In this document: piece after piece, positions 12,101 to 22,073 of the stretch
How the letters are laid out: the number at the start of each line of letters is the position of its first letter
How positions within the stretch are numbered: the stretch's first letter is position 1
Source: Monosiga brevicollis MX1
Lineage: Eukaryota > Opisthokonta > Choanoflagellata > Craspedida > Salpingoecidae
Assembly (NCBI RefSeq): GCF_000002865.3
Contig: NW_001865058.1
Span: 1-64,000 of the forward strand
Reading direction: 5' to 3'
DNA length: 64,000 nt
Position numbers and translations under genes: made by a program
The notes under the pieces: model-generated
Seen by the model: the letters and a program-made list of their open reading frames with translations, nothing else
Told to the model about the DNA's origin: nothing
Database searches by the model: none

Positions 12101-12731
12101 CCCTTCTGGATAGCATCAGATAGGCCGCTTCGCAAACAATCATTGCACCTTTGCAACGTTGAAGGATCGCCCCTCGGCCTCCTCGTCAAAGGCATGCCGG
12201 CCACTCAAGGTATCCATCCACGATAGGCAGCCACAACAACAACATAGCCAGTGCTGCAAACACGGCTTGCAGTTTGACACACGCGGATAGAAAGACCCTT
12301 GTTCAACTCACTTGGAGGAAAAGGTCGCCGCTCACTTCAACGAGCTGGCTGAGCACATCCAGATCCGTCGCCGTCAAAAATGTACATGAGAGCAGGTTGA
12401 TGTTGCCGAGAACGCGTGTTACTTTTGGAGGCACGCCCTCCAGCCGACATCCAACGTTGCCCGAGTACGTCACGGGTCCGTCTGTGGGCACACTAGTCGT
12501 GGCATTGGGTGCCGTCGTGCTGCGATTGAAGGCCGTGACATCGAAAGTCGTCGCATCGGAAGTCGTGGCATCGGAAGTCGTCGCATCGAAAGCCACGGCA
12601 TCGGGAGCCAAAGTTGTCAACTTTGACAAGTTGCCAGCACGTGTCGTCAACTCCCCACGCGCCAAGGTGACAAGCATCGCCGCATAACCCAGTGCCACGA
12701 CCAGACCGCACACCGCTCGGCGCCCCATCAT
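6149..12731 (-). CDS. LRR/L-domain receptor tyrosine kinase with LDLRa module
   Basis: About 27 exons. The ATG at 12731 (or 12728) opens a signal peptide (MMGRRAVCGLVVALG...). It is followed by a Thr-rich stretch and a CRLEGVPP...LSC segment ending at the GTGAGT donor before 12312. Seventeen 24-residue LRR/receptor-L-type repeats follow (9111-11811), then an exon from 8982 with an LDL-receptor class A-like motif (CNGVDDCPNGEDEASC). The transmembrane helix is IVVVAVVTPVTLLAAVVVIA, near 7830-7920. The kinase has GHGHFSKVY (P-loop), VAIKE (ATP lysine), HRDVAARN (tyrosine-kinase catalytic loop), DFG with LSRVMPSSEYYKS after splicing, RWMALE, SDVWAFGVLVWE and PESRSSF, so it should be active. Several splice joins restore these motifs exactly. 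Unresolved: exons between 11812 and 12311, and a frame change near 6390 just before MCHSMVAACF, where no ordinary intron fits; this may be a tiny intron or a frameshift. Ligand unknown. Confidence 0.85.
9111..11811 (-). repeat. Seventeen tandem 72-base LRR exons with introns
   Basis: Each unit is an exon of exactly 24 codons, bounded by AG and GT and in phase 0 at both ends, with an average period of about 164 bases. Consensus is NNxALANVDGLGSLTSVGG followed by xLxFY. I read all 17 units; examples are 9182-9111 (DNEALVSIGALGSLTSVDG), 9674-9603 (YNLALTSVDGFGSLTSVGGG) and 11811-11740 (SNDDLTNVDALGSLTRVGG). All are open. Donors are GTACGT, GTATGT or GTGCGT. Symmetric exons can be added or lost without breaking the frame, so repeat number can vary freely. 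Confidence 0.9.
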
Positions 12732-12746
12732 CGCTGCGCGCGTCAA

Positions 12747-13064
12747 AAAGAAAATTAAAAAATGATCAAATCATCATCAAAAAAATCATTAAAATAAACG
12801 TAAGAAAATGTAGGAACGCGTTACGCATTTAAACTTTTATGATGATGTTCGTTATGATTCAAATTAAACGTTCAAAATTTAATTATGACTGGGAGCCAGC
12901 CAAGGCATAGGAGTGATAGAAGTCAACTAGCATAACCTTTTGCTGCATAAAAATGCCATGGCGTCCAGCAGCCACAAGCTCAAACCATGGCATGGGAGCT
13001 ATGAGGCATAGGACATGAATGCACCCGTTGGTTTTGGATGACCGCGGTCAGAATAGCCGAGTGT
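12747..13064. other. AT-rich spacer between receptor kinase and helicase-family gene
   Basis: No gene seen. 12750-12890 is strongly AT-rich, unlike its neighbours, and contains TTTAAACTTTTATGATGATG, similar to other AT islands near 47.1 and 49.1 kb. It should contain the promoter of the minus-strand receptor kinase; no clear TATA box was recognised. Confidence 0.4.
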
Positions 13065-15560
13065 CTAAGTGGAGGTGGCCTTGTCAGCCTTGTATAGACC
13101 AAGAAGTCGATGCCAAGCCATGGCAATGAGACGATCTGTTGATGGCTTTGTTTGAGGTGCTGAGGGCTGTGAGCGGGTGCCGAGTGCATCCTCCCAATCA
13201 GACAGCCGGTCCAAGACCAGTGCATGCAACCAAGCCGCGCTCATTTGACGCCATGTGCTCACGGTGATGGATGTGCCCAGGAAATGCTTCGTGTTGGTCG
13301 CTACGGCGTCATAAATCTGCTCTGGGGTCACTTCTTTTCCACTTGTCAATGCCAGATTAAACAACAGCTCGGCGCTGTCCTCTGGAGCCGGCAGATGGGC
13401 CGCAAAAGTCGGTTGAATGTGGCCAAACGACGAGGCATACAAATCCTCCTCGTTTTCGACCATTGCCAAAAGATCTGCCTCGTAGTCATCCTGGTCTTCC
13501 TCTGACAGAGGTGCGACCTGCGGAGCCACACCGTTGCCCTGTTCGTCACGAACGTAATCGACAAAGTACGCTTCGAGGGGCTTGCATAGCAATAGGTACG
13601 TCATTATGATGCTGCTGGCTTCCTCATCCAGGTAGTACGTGGCACGAGCAGCGTCCTGGTCGCCCATGATGGTGACATTGCGCGGCGCCGTAAAAGTCAC
13701 CAAGCCATCAAAGTAAAGGACGTTGCGAGACCTGAACGTTGAGTCTCGGTAGAATAAATCAGCATAACTAATTGCACGCGGAGGCAGCCCTAGACACCGC
13801 GCCGCAGTGAGCCGGTGGCCGGTTGCCTCAGGCAGGCGGTGCATTGTAGAACAAGCTTGGGACCTACCGCATGAAAGATGAGCATAGGCAAGCGCCAGAC
13901 AGGCAAAATTGTGCTGCGCGCACAGCCAGTCCCAAATCGGCGCGACCATCAGTCTGTCTGGGGCGCTAGGCGAAAGAAATTGGGACCTCAGGTGCGGGGT
14001 GAAAAGGATGTGGCGAAAAAGCGTCGAGGTAAACTCGTTGCCGTCGGCATCTTCTGCATGCAGTCCGGCCCACTCAAAGTTGACCGGGCCCAGGCTCGCC
14101 CTGTCCCGTAAAGTCGGCAAAACTGCGTAAACCTGCTCCTCAAGCTTGCTGTCAAGGAGTAGCTCCTCGGTCAAGATTCTGTGCATCTCGGCACGCATGC
14201 GGCGCAGACCTTGGCCCAGCTGGTCCAGGCTCAGGTGGATAGGACCCACACTCAGGCTGTGATGCTCGTTGCCTGACGGGGTCGGGGCTTCAAACACCAC
14301 GCTCTCACCGCCGGGCTGCCCCTGATCGGCTGGGTCGGGATGTGTATTCACCAGGCGGTCAGCCAAAAAATAGCAAATGTACCCCTCCGTCAGGCGCTGT
14401 TGCACGTCTTCGTCCTGCGTCAGTGCACCTGGACTGTACGGACTCATTCCGCGTCGCCGCAGCAAGAAGAGGCGGCATACCCACAATAGACCGGCGAGCG
14501 TCGGCCTCCAGGTGCTTGGGTGCTTGAACGTGTAGTCACTGCGGATAGCGGCACACAGCGTGAAGATGCTGGGGCAGTAATTGTCGGTCTTGATCGGCGG
14601 CACGGTGTGGTCGTCCAAGATGGCACACCACACTTGGCTCATGGCAGCATGAGTGCTACCCTCGCCGTATCTGTAGGCATTCGCAAGGTCACCCAAGGCT
14701 TTGGTCAAGGCCGGGCTCAGGTTGTTGGGTGATTCGGTGGGATAGGCCCAGACCTCTAGCAGATAAAGCACGTAGCGGGTGGCAATCTCCAGGTGCCACT
14801 CAAAGCTGCACGGCGAAAGTTTTGCCGGAAAGTAAAGTCTTAGTACCTTGCCCGACTCGGCAACAAGTTGACTGAGCACCCCACGCGCCATCCCCAAGAG
14901 TGGCAGTTTTTCATATGTGCTGTGCACGAGTTCGCGCATGGCCTCGTGCAAGGTCTCCTCCCGTTCGCCAAAACCAAAAAATCGCATTGATTCGCGGTCA
15001 AAGAGCTGCAGCAATCGGCCCATGCCCAGCCGCTCGTAGGTCGGGTGGAGCGGCGGAAAAGGACCGGTGGGTGGTTTGGGACCCTGTACTTCGATAAAGC
15101 TTGAGCTCTGATCGTCTTCCCAGATCCTTTGCATAGACACGCAGCGCGGCTGCTGCTGGGCGTCGGGCTCAGCTTGATGCAAGTTTCGAGCATGTTGGGC
15201 CCAGTCGTCGATGGAAATGAAACAGGCGGTGCAGCATGGACAACGGTAGCCCTGCATCACCGATATCCCTGCGAAGGGCGGGCGACACGTCGCCGCATCC
15301 TGGGCGGTTTGATCCGGGGGCGCGACGCTTCGGACGAGCTCCAGAGCACGTGAGATATCTTCGTCAGTCGCGCTGATCGAGTGCTGGCTCTGCAAATGAC
15401 GGGCATGGTGGCCAGCCAAGACGCCGTCGCAGTCCAAGCAGATGAGCTTCCATTCAATCGGATCAGGCAGCAAATCGATCAGTTCCAGGAATTGCTTGGC
15501 TTCATCCGGATCCGCCCCTCTCCGCAAGGCATACGCCTCGGAGCTGCCTGGGTCAAAGAC
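13065..15560 (-). CDS. OrsD/TLH-type zinc-finger protein, front half of a helicase-element protein
   Basis: One uninterrupted frame of about 830 codons ends at TGA near 13065. Near its N-terminus are two zinc-finger-like elements: CLDCDGVLAGHHARHLQSQH and CPCCTACFISIDDWAQHARN. These fit the OrsD/DUF3505 C2H2 type found in front of RecQ-like helicases in fungal telomere-linked proteins. A later block, RNVLYFDGLVTFTAPRNVTI followed by IIMTYLLLCKPLEAYF, matches the layout of the middle of those proteins. The C-terminus (FLGTSITVSTWRQMSAAWLH) ends about where the left-edge helicase fragment would begin, so the two pieces are complementary. No in-frame ATG lies near the N-terminus; the frame opens after an AG at about 15561, so a first exon may lie beyond the microsatellite, or the gene is truncated. 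No introns. Family assignment is by motif layout only. Confidence 0.55.
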   Translation of the reverse strand, partial: VFDPGSSEAYALRRGADPDEAKQFLELIDLLPDPIEWKLICLDCDGVLAGHHARHLQSQHSISATDEDISRALELVRSVAPPDQTAQDAATCRPPFAGISVMQGYRCPCCTACFISIDDWAQHARNLHQAEPDAQQQPRCVSMQRIWEDDQSSSFIEVQGPKPPTGPFPPLHPTYERLGMGRLLQLFDRESMRFFGFGEREETLHEAMRELVHSTYEKLPLLGMARGVLSQLVAESGKVLRLYFPAKLSPCSFEWHLEIATRYVLYLLEVWAYPTESPNNLSPALTKALGDLANAYRYGEGSTHAAMSQVWCAILDDHTVPPIKTDNYCPSIFTLCAAIRSDYTFKHPSTWRPTLAGLLWVCRLFLLRRRGMSPYSPGALTQDEDVQQRLTEGYICYFLADRLVNTHPDPADQGQPGGESVVFEAPTPSGNEHHSLSVGPIHLSLDQLGQGLRRMRAEMHRILTEELLLDSKLEEQVYAVLPTLRDRASLGPVNFEWAGLHAEDADGNEFTSTLFRHILFTPHLRSQFLSPSAPDRLMVAPIWDWLCAQHNFACLALAYAHLSCGRSQACSTMHRLPEATGHRLTAARCLGLPPRAISYADLFYRDSTFRSRNVLYFDGLVTFTAPRNVTIMGDQDAARATYYLDEEASSIIMTYLLLCKPLEAYFVDYVRDEQGNGVAPQVAPLSEEDQDDYEADLLAMVENEEDLYASSFGHIQPTFAAHLPAPEDSAELLFNLALTSGKEVTPEQIYDAVATNTKHFLGTSITVSTWRQMSAAWLHALVLDRLSDWEDALGTRSQPSAPQTKPSTDRLIAMAWHRLLGLYKADKATST

Positions 15561-15714
15561 CTATCACGGCGGGCGGGCAAGGGTGTGAGGGTGCATCAAG
15601 CACGGTCAACAATCGAGCAGCAGGCAGGCAGACAAGCAAAAAATACGACACACCGCCTGATTTTGATCCTGCTCCTGCTCCTGCTCCTGATCCTGATCCT
15701 GATCCTGCTCCTGA

Positions 15715-15749
<35 letters not shown>

Positions 15750-16423
15750 ATCCTGATCCTGATCCTGATCGTCGCAACGCGCCGACAGCTCGCGGCCAGG
15801 GACGGTCGCCATCTCTCTCTCTCTCTCTCTCTCTGAGGTATTCCGTCTTCGGAAATAAAACTACTTGAAAATGGAGAAGGCAGAAGAGGAGAGAGCGAGA
15901 GGAGAGAGCAGAGAGAGACAGAGGCAGACAGAGACAGACACAGAGACAGACACAGAGACAGACAGAGAGAGACACAGAGACACAGAGACACAAGTGTAGA
16001 GAGAAGGAAGATGAAGGAAATAATAGGGAAGATGCATGTAACATTAACCAATCAAGCTTAAAACGCGTTAGAAGATGAAGAAACGTCAGAGGAAGATGAA
16101 GAGAAAGAAGAGTAAGGTACACTCCTTACCAAGTGAAACTGCATCTGCTTATAAGAAGTGGCGTCAAGGCGTCGTAACGTTAAACTGGCTCCAAACCTTG
16201 CAAGCAGATCCATCAGATGCGATCGGCATGCATTTTGGACCCCTGACCTCAAGAGCGAAGGGGAGCGGAGGCTCTGCTATCGATTGAAAGGTAATGGGCA
16301 CTCAGGAAGCTCAAGACATGGGGGTGGACATTGTCAGCGGGTTCGCGCGGAGTGCTGCACCTCCCATCTCATCTCGAGCGGTCCCTGTCTATTGGTAGAT
16401 CGGTCGGGCTCGAACGGGGCATT
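15561..16423. repeat. Microsatellite-rich spacer
   Basis: About 15660-15770 is a hexamer array (CTCCTG/ATCCTG), 15812-15836 is (CT)n, and 15890-15995 is a GACA/GAGA tract. Long open frames here on both strands are Leu/Ile or Arg/Ser runs produced by the repeats. The remainder up to the ATG at 16424 shows nothing else and presumably includes the promoter of the ankyrin-PARP gene. Confidence 0.8.
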
Positions 16424-19295
16424 ATGAGTGACGGAAAGGCGTTGCTTGCGGCCTGTGGGCAGAGCAACCCGCAACTGGCGCTCGACTTGATTGCCGACTG
16501 GCCTGCAGCGCGAATTCGGGACGCCGCGTCCTATACGGCCCGACAGGTAGGCCAAACGCCTACTTGCATGTTCGTCTGGAAAAACGCGCTCCTGGTCACT
16601 TTTGTTGGTCAACGCCGTGTGTCCCGCCTCAACCTGCCTGATGATCCACAGTATGGGTGGACTCCGCTGCACAAAGCCTGTGAACAGGGCCACGTCGAGC
16701 TGGCCAGGCTTCTCTTGAACCACGAGGCCAATGGTGATGCTGCCACCACGGTACTAACTCCAAACCGTCTTCCTGCGTTAATCCCCACCCCACCCCTCCC
16801 CTGTTGCCAGAGCTCGCTCAAACCCTGGCCTTGACCGCATTATTTCGCTGCCATGCTAGGACGGCTACACACCACTTCACAAGGCCTGTAGCCAAGGCCA
16901 TCTGGACGTGATTCGGCTTTTGCTTGCACACCACGTCAATCCCGACGCCATGAACCAGGCAAGCGCATCCGCAAGCCTCTCCCTTTCTCATCTGCTTGAT
17001 CTTGACAATATGTTTGCGCTCACATGAATGTTTGCCATTGTTTGCTGTGTAGTACGGCAAGACACCACTTGACGTTGCGCGATTTCGGCGCCATGGACGT
17101 CGAGTCAGACCGCTTTTTGAAGCCCACCGTCAACACCAGCTCAGCCCCGACTCGCCCGTAGCCCAGACGGTTCGTCCCAGCAATGCCGTACCCACTCGTT
17201 TGTCATTGCTCCACGATACAAAGGCAGAGTCACATACGCCCACATCAAGGGCAGGCTGACATCATCTTTTCTTTTTCTCTCTGCTCTCTCCTTGCCGTTG
17301 CGCTGACGCTGCTCCATATCAGGATACGCTGCAGCAGATCTCAGACCGGGTTGATCAGAAATTGTCGTTGACTCATCTGGGACCTCTGACCTTGGTGGCT
17401 ACTGGTAACTTCAAGATCTATCGTGCAAACGCAGCATTGCCCGATGGGCCCAAACAGGACCTCGCCGTCAAGTGCTTTCTCATCAAACAAAAGCCAGCCC
17501 ACGATCACATGTGGTTGCGCGCGTACGACGCACTGCGGAAGCTCAAGCACCCCAGCATCATGCCGATACTGGGCACGCTCCTGGCCGAGCAGAATGGCCT
17601 GCTTGGTGCTTACATGGTGCTGCCTTGGTGTAACCAAGGAAATTTGCAGCATTGGCTGAAGAACGCTCATCAACTTGCAACGATTGACGTAGTATACGGT
17701 ATTTTTACAGAGGTTGCAGCCGCCCTCCAGCACATGCACGATGTCGGGTTGGTCCATGGGCATCTCCGACTTGACAGTGTACTGCTAAACGGCGCCCAAG
17801 ACCAACCGCATGTTCGTCTGAGTGGCTTTGAGCGTACGCAAGCCAGTGGTGCTCCTCTGGATCACGACATGACAGACTTTGCCTCGGAGGATGCTGCGTG
17901 TAGCGCCCCAGAAGTGCGACTGGGCTCCACAAATGCTCACCCAGCACAGGATGCCTATTCATTTGGTTGCGTCTTGTACAACACTTGCATGTATCCCCGC
18001 AAAGTACCAACAACCAGCGATCTTTTCCTGGAGGAGGTGGTTACCAAGTGTGCTTGGGATCCGCCTCGATCAGGTCAAACCTGCCAGTTTCCCCACTTGA
18101 CTGACTTGGTGTGTTTGGCTTGCACGTCCGTCCCGACCCACTGCAGCATGGTGTGGCGACAGTAAATTTTTCACTTGTTGCACTTGTTCCCCTGGACCAG
18201 ATGTGTGACTTCAAGAGCCCGCTGCACCAAGCCACCTGCGAGCTTCTTGCCGCCAATTCCGCTGAGCGACCCCTCGATCTTTCAGCCGTGTTGCAGAGGC
18301 GACGTTTTGCTGCACATTCCTTTACCACCTTGCGTAACGCCCCTAGCCTGATTCCCAAGGTTCATTCAATCGTCTCGAACTGTGGCGCGACGACTCAGTC
18401 CTGCCCTTTGTTTCACGTCGAGTACAAGGCGTCGTACTGATGCCATGCGATGGTGTTCTGCTTAGGTCGCGGCATGGCTGCGGCAGTTGAGTATGAACGA
18501 CTCTGGACCAATTCTGCGGATCGAGCGGGTCGAGCGGATACAGAACGACAAGTTGTGGGCCCTCTATAGTGCCAAGCGCAAAAACATGCAGGAGCACGGC
18601 ACCCATGGGCGTCATGATGCTCCGCTGCAAGCTGCATCCGCTCACGGCTTGCCCGGCTTGGCAAGCTTGCTTGGTGATGGACCTTGCCAAGAGCGCCTGC
18701 TTCTGCACGGTACCACCTATGACCAACCATTGAGGTACCCGATTGCTCGGCAAGGCCTAGACTCGCGCCTGGCCGGCACAAATGCTGGCCATCGCTTTGG
18801 CTACGGCATCTATCTGACGGACCATCCAGCCAAGGTGCGTGAGGTCTTCCCATGCGATGTTCGGGCGTCCCAGGAATTCTTATGAGCCAACCGTGGCCCC
18901 GCCTCTGCCCAAAGAGCCATCAGTACACGAGGCCCACTGGCACAGGTGGGTACTGCACCATCATTATCGCACGTGCCCTCCTCGGCCACGCCTACGTTGA
19001 CCCTTCGCCGCCTGCCGGGGCGCGAAGCCCTCCATTCTTACCGTCACCACAGGCCGATGAGCGGTTCGTGTTTGTGCTGTCGCATCGTGACATCGTCCTT
19101 GCGTTCCCGACGCTTTGGTTTGCCATGCTCTCACCTGTGCGCTCTCACCTGTGCGTCTTCCTGGACGCCAGGTATGATTCGGTCGTGGCCAATCCGCCCC
19201 AGGAGTATAACGAAGTCATTCTCTTTGAAAACGACCAAGTCTACCCCGAGCTATTGGTGCATTACACCCCACGAGCCAACCCCGGCCCGGCATGA
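16424..19295 (+). CDS. Ankyrin-pseudokinase-PARP fusion protein
   Basis: Exons seen: 16424-16546 (41-codon leader MSDGKALLAAC...), 16652-16750 and 16860-16958 (33-residue ankyrin repeats), 17053 to about 17160-17240 (YGKTPLDVARFRR; donor unresolved), 17323-18108 and 18201-18359 (protein kinase-like), 18487-18834, 18915-19063 and 19172-19295 (PARP). The kinase keeps a LAVKC lysine but has VHGHLRLDS where HRDxxxxN is expected and LSGF where DFG is expected, so it is predicted inactive. The PARP part shows LLLHGTT, FGYGIYLTDHPAKSHQYT (across a splice) and YNEVILFENDQVYPELL, i.e. the H-Y-E triad of an active ADP-ribosyltransferase. The 131-base intron 18360-18486 joins kinase to PARP in phase 0, which supports one gene. 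Intron 3 uses a GC donor. The layout recalls tankyrase (ankyrin + PARP) but with a pseudokinase in place of SAM. Alternatively, two genes. Confidence 0.75.
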
Positions 19296-19750
19296 CACTG
19301 CGAGGGCTCTCATGCCCCACAAGCTGTCTGTCATTCCAGCATGGTCCAGTTCATAATGCGCAAGGATCAACAAAGACATCTTTGCCCCGCAACGAGTGTA
19401 CCTGTGGCGGCGCATCTCGCCATAACATGCTCCGATCCCTTTTGACCATCGCTGATGGAGAACAAGTCAAGTACTTTTTCTTACATGTGGTACTTTTAAG
19501 GATCAATGTGTTTTGTCAGAAAAATAAAATCTCGACACTGATGCGTGCATGAAAGCAAGGACGACACCACTGACAATTCATGGTGTTGCGGCAAATCCGT
19601 TTCGGGGGTGGGGTTTTTGTTGGTTCAACTGAAGCTGATCAGGGCATTCATTTTCGCGCGGGGGCTGCTTGCCACTTGCAGATAGCCGCTGGCAGATTGA
19701 CAATAGGAAGTGTGATATCAGCGTCTCTGCTCTTCTGTGTGAAGCCTGCC
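19296..19750. other. Spacer between PARP fusion and ankyrin gene C
   Basis: No coding signal. It holds the 3' region of the PARP fusion gene, including an AATAAA at about 19524, and the upstream region of the next plus-strand ankyrin gene. Confidence 0.45.
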
Positions 19751-21190
19751 ATGGCAGAGGACGGGTGGGCGTTGTGGACGGCCTGCAGTCAAGATGAGCC
19801 CGATGCCGCCATGGACCTCCTCACCACTTGGTCGGGCCGGCGTATATTGGCGGCCTCCAAGCAGGCTTACTGGGTAGGCGTTACGCTCCGTGAGTCTTCA
19901 CAGACCATGCTTTCATCTGCAGCGACGAAGTTTGATTGTCCGATCGCCTTGGCCTACCCTGTTTCCTAGCGCGGGTATCGGCCCTTGCATTGGGCGTGCG
20001 TTTCACGCCATCTCGACGTGATTCGTGAGCTCCTTGGGCATGGGGCGGATATCAACGCCCAGGACGAGGTATGCTTCAGCGCTTCGGCTGCAGCTAGCTT
20101 GCGCCTTTAACGCTCAAGATCGTGCATATTCGGCGGCGGGTCTAGGAGGGCAACACACCTTTGCACGAGGCTTGTCGAAATGGTGCTGCAGACGTGGTGA
20201 CGCTGCTGCTCGAGCAAGGCGTTGATGTTGATTTGCCAAACACGGTGCGCTGATAGAAACGTACGCTTGGGATAATCCTACCCATTGGCTCACCTTGATG
20301 GTGCGATCGTTTTGTTTTGTTTTGTTTTTTCCTTCGGACGTGGTTTGCTGCTTTCTACCGTAGGCGGGGGAAGTGGCTTTGCATGTGGCGGCTTGCAATG
20401 GGAGTGTTGATCTCGTACGTCTTTTACTGAGCCACAAGGCCAACCCTTTGTCGAGAACCAGGGTAAGCTTTGCGATTGACACGCAAAGATAAACAAACCG
20501 TCGGGCCGGGATCGGGATCGGGCCTTTTGAAGGAGGCTGCGTGGCCTCACTTCCTCTGCACGTCCTCTGCACGTACGGTAGGCGGGGGCCACCGTGCTAC
20601 ACGGGGCCTGCTCAGGCCACAACGTGAGGGTGCTTGGCTTACTCTTGGACATGGGCTGTGATCCCCATACGACCAACCTGGTAAAGTGTCGAGTGCTTCT
20701 TCTTTGGCGCTTTCCGTGGACGACTCATGGCCTTCTTCCCCCACGCGCACGTGTTTGTTTGTTTGTTTGTTTGCTCTAGAGCGGCGATACGCCGCTGCAT
20801 GTGGCGTGCGCCGGACAGCGATGTCAAGCCATTGATTTGTTGCTACAGCATGGGGCTGATGTCGATCGTCAAAACGAGGTTTGTTCCGGTCCTGTGCATC
20901 TGGCTTCTATCCAGGGTCGCTGGACTCATTGGTGTGGACGAATACGTAGGATGGCATGAGTAGCATCGACGTGTATTTGCGAACCGTGGGCGTGGCGCCA
21001 AAGGTGCGTGCGTGCGTGTGTGTGGGGGAGGCTGCTTTGCTTGAGCCGCCTATGGCCCCCATGGTTTTGCTCATATTCATCGAATGACTGCCGTCAATGG
21101 CAGACGCTACAACGGCTCTTGACGCATAGCCAGCGCCCGCAAACCTATGACTCTGTTCGAGCTGAATGTGAGCCCGTTTCTCAGCGCTGA
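19751..21190 (+). CDS. Ankyrin-repeat protein C (8 exons)
   Basis: Spliced model: 19751-19873, 19970-20068, 20146-20244, 20364-20462, 20582-20680, 20780-20878, 20950-21003, 21104-21190, all phase 0, about 252 residues. Exon 1 is a 41-codon leader (MAEDGWALWTACSQDEPDAA), the same length as in the 16424 gene. Exons 2-6 each encode one 33-residue ankyrin repeat (for example TPLHVACAGQRCQAIDLLLQ). Exon 7 is 18 codons, as in gene A, and the last exon is a short 28-residue tail. It lacks the kinase and PARP parts of its upstream neighbour. Role unknown; probably a binding scaffold. Confidence 0.85.
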
Positions 21191-22027
21191 TCGGGGCGAC
21201 GGTTCCTTCTTCCCTCTTATACTCCCGTTTTGCTTCTTTATGTGCGTGTATAATTGTAGATCGCAAGCTACTTCAAGACTTGACCGCTGATGCGTCATCC
21301 CCAAACACACCGCCATAAGCCTTGCCGGCCCATATCTGCCAGGCAGAAGACCACTGCACTGGACAACAAATGCAATTGAAAGCTTCCGCCACCCGCCTCC
21401 CGCCTTCGCCTTGTGCTTCACCGCATTATTGTGCGGGGGCTGTCTGTTCCCGCCAGACGGTTTCGTCCTTCTTTTGCATACGCTGTGAATGCGAGTCCTT
21501 CTCTGAATTTGACAGAGCTGGGTTCCATCTCTGCCAACCATTGGCATTTGCGTTTTGTTTGTGACAAAAGATCAATCTCTGGCTCTCCTGTGCCCACACC
21601 TTCGTCTCTCTTCAGTTGGCCGGGGGTAACAATAGTTTAAGCAGGATTTTCTTCGAACCAAACCATACACATTTTCAGCAACTGTGAAAAACACGACAAC
21701 CTATGCAAAAGAAGGAGCTTCGAAACGGAATTAGAATAGTTTTGGTTGTAAAAACACCACCATCTCTTTAGTCCATAATTTTCACCTGGCACAATCATCC
21801 TATTGTTCCCCATCTCGTGGACTCTCTGAACATAAGGCTTGCACCAAACATGCCACCACCAAACGTAACCGTCAACGGCCAAACCACATCAGGCCTCGCA
21901 CACACACACAAAATGTTTTTCGGGCTTCTACAGCACGTGTGATGTTCTTATGCAGAACACCGTGCCTTGTCGTCGTGTGTGAATCCTATTGTTCTCTGAC
22001 GTTTTGTCTCTCTGTCTGTCTCTCTCT

Positions 22028-22073
<46 letters not shown>

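Noticed and set aside
13065-15560. Interpretation as an ordinary C2H2 transcription factor
   Set aside because: Only two atypical fingers at the N-terminus; the remaining 650 residues follow the layout of OrsD/TLH-type helicase-element proteins, which fits the nearby helicase fragments better.
15553-16122. Leu/Ile and Cys/Val/Ser-rich frames resembling membrane proteins
   Set aside because: Produced entirely by CTCCTG and GACA/GAGA microsatellites.
18359-18487. Separate genes for the kinase-like and PARP parts
   Set aside because: Not excluded, but a single intron in phase 0 joins them without frame change and there is almost no room for a terminator and promoter, so the fusion is preferred.
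21637-21882. Trp/Cys-rich minus-strand frame
   Set aside because: No start, no flanking exons and no recognisable family; left as unassigned rather than called a gene.
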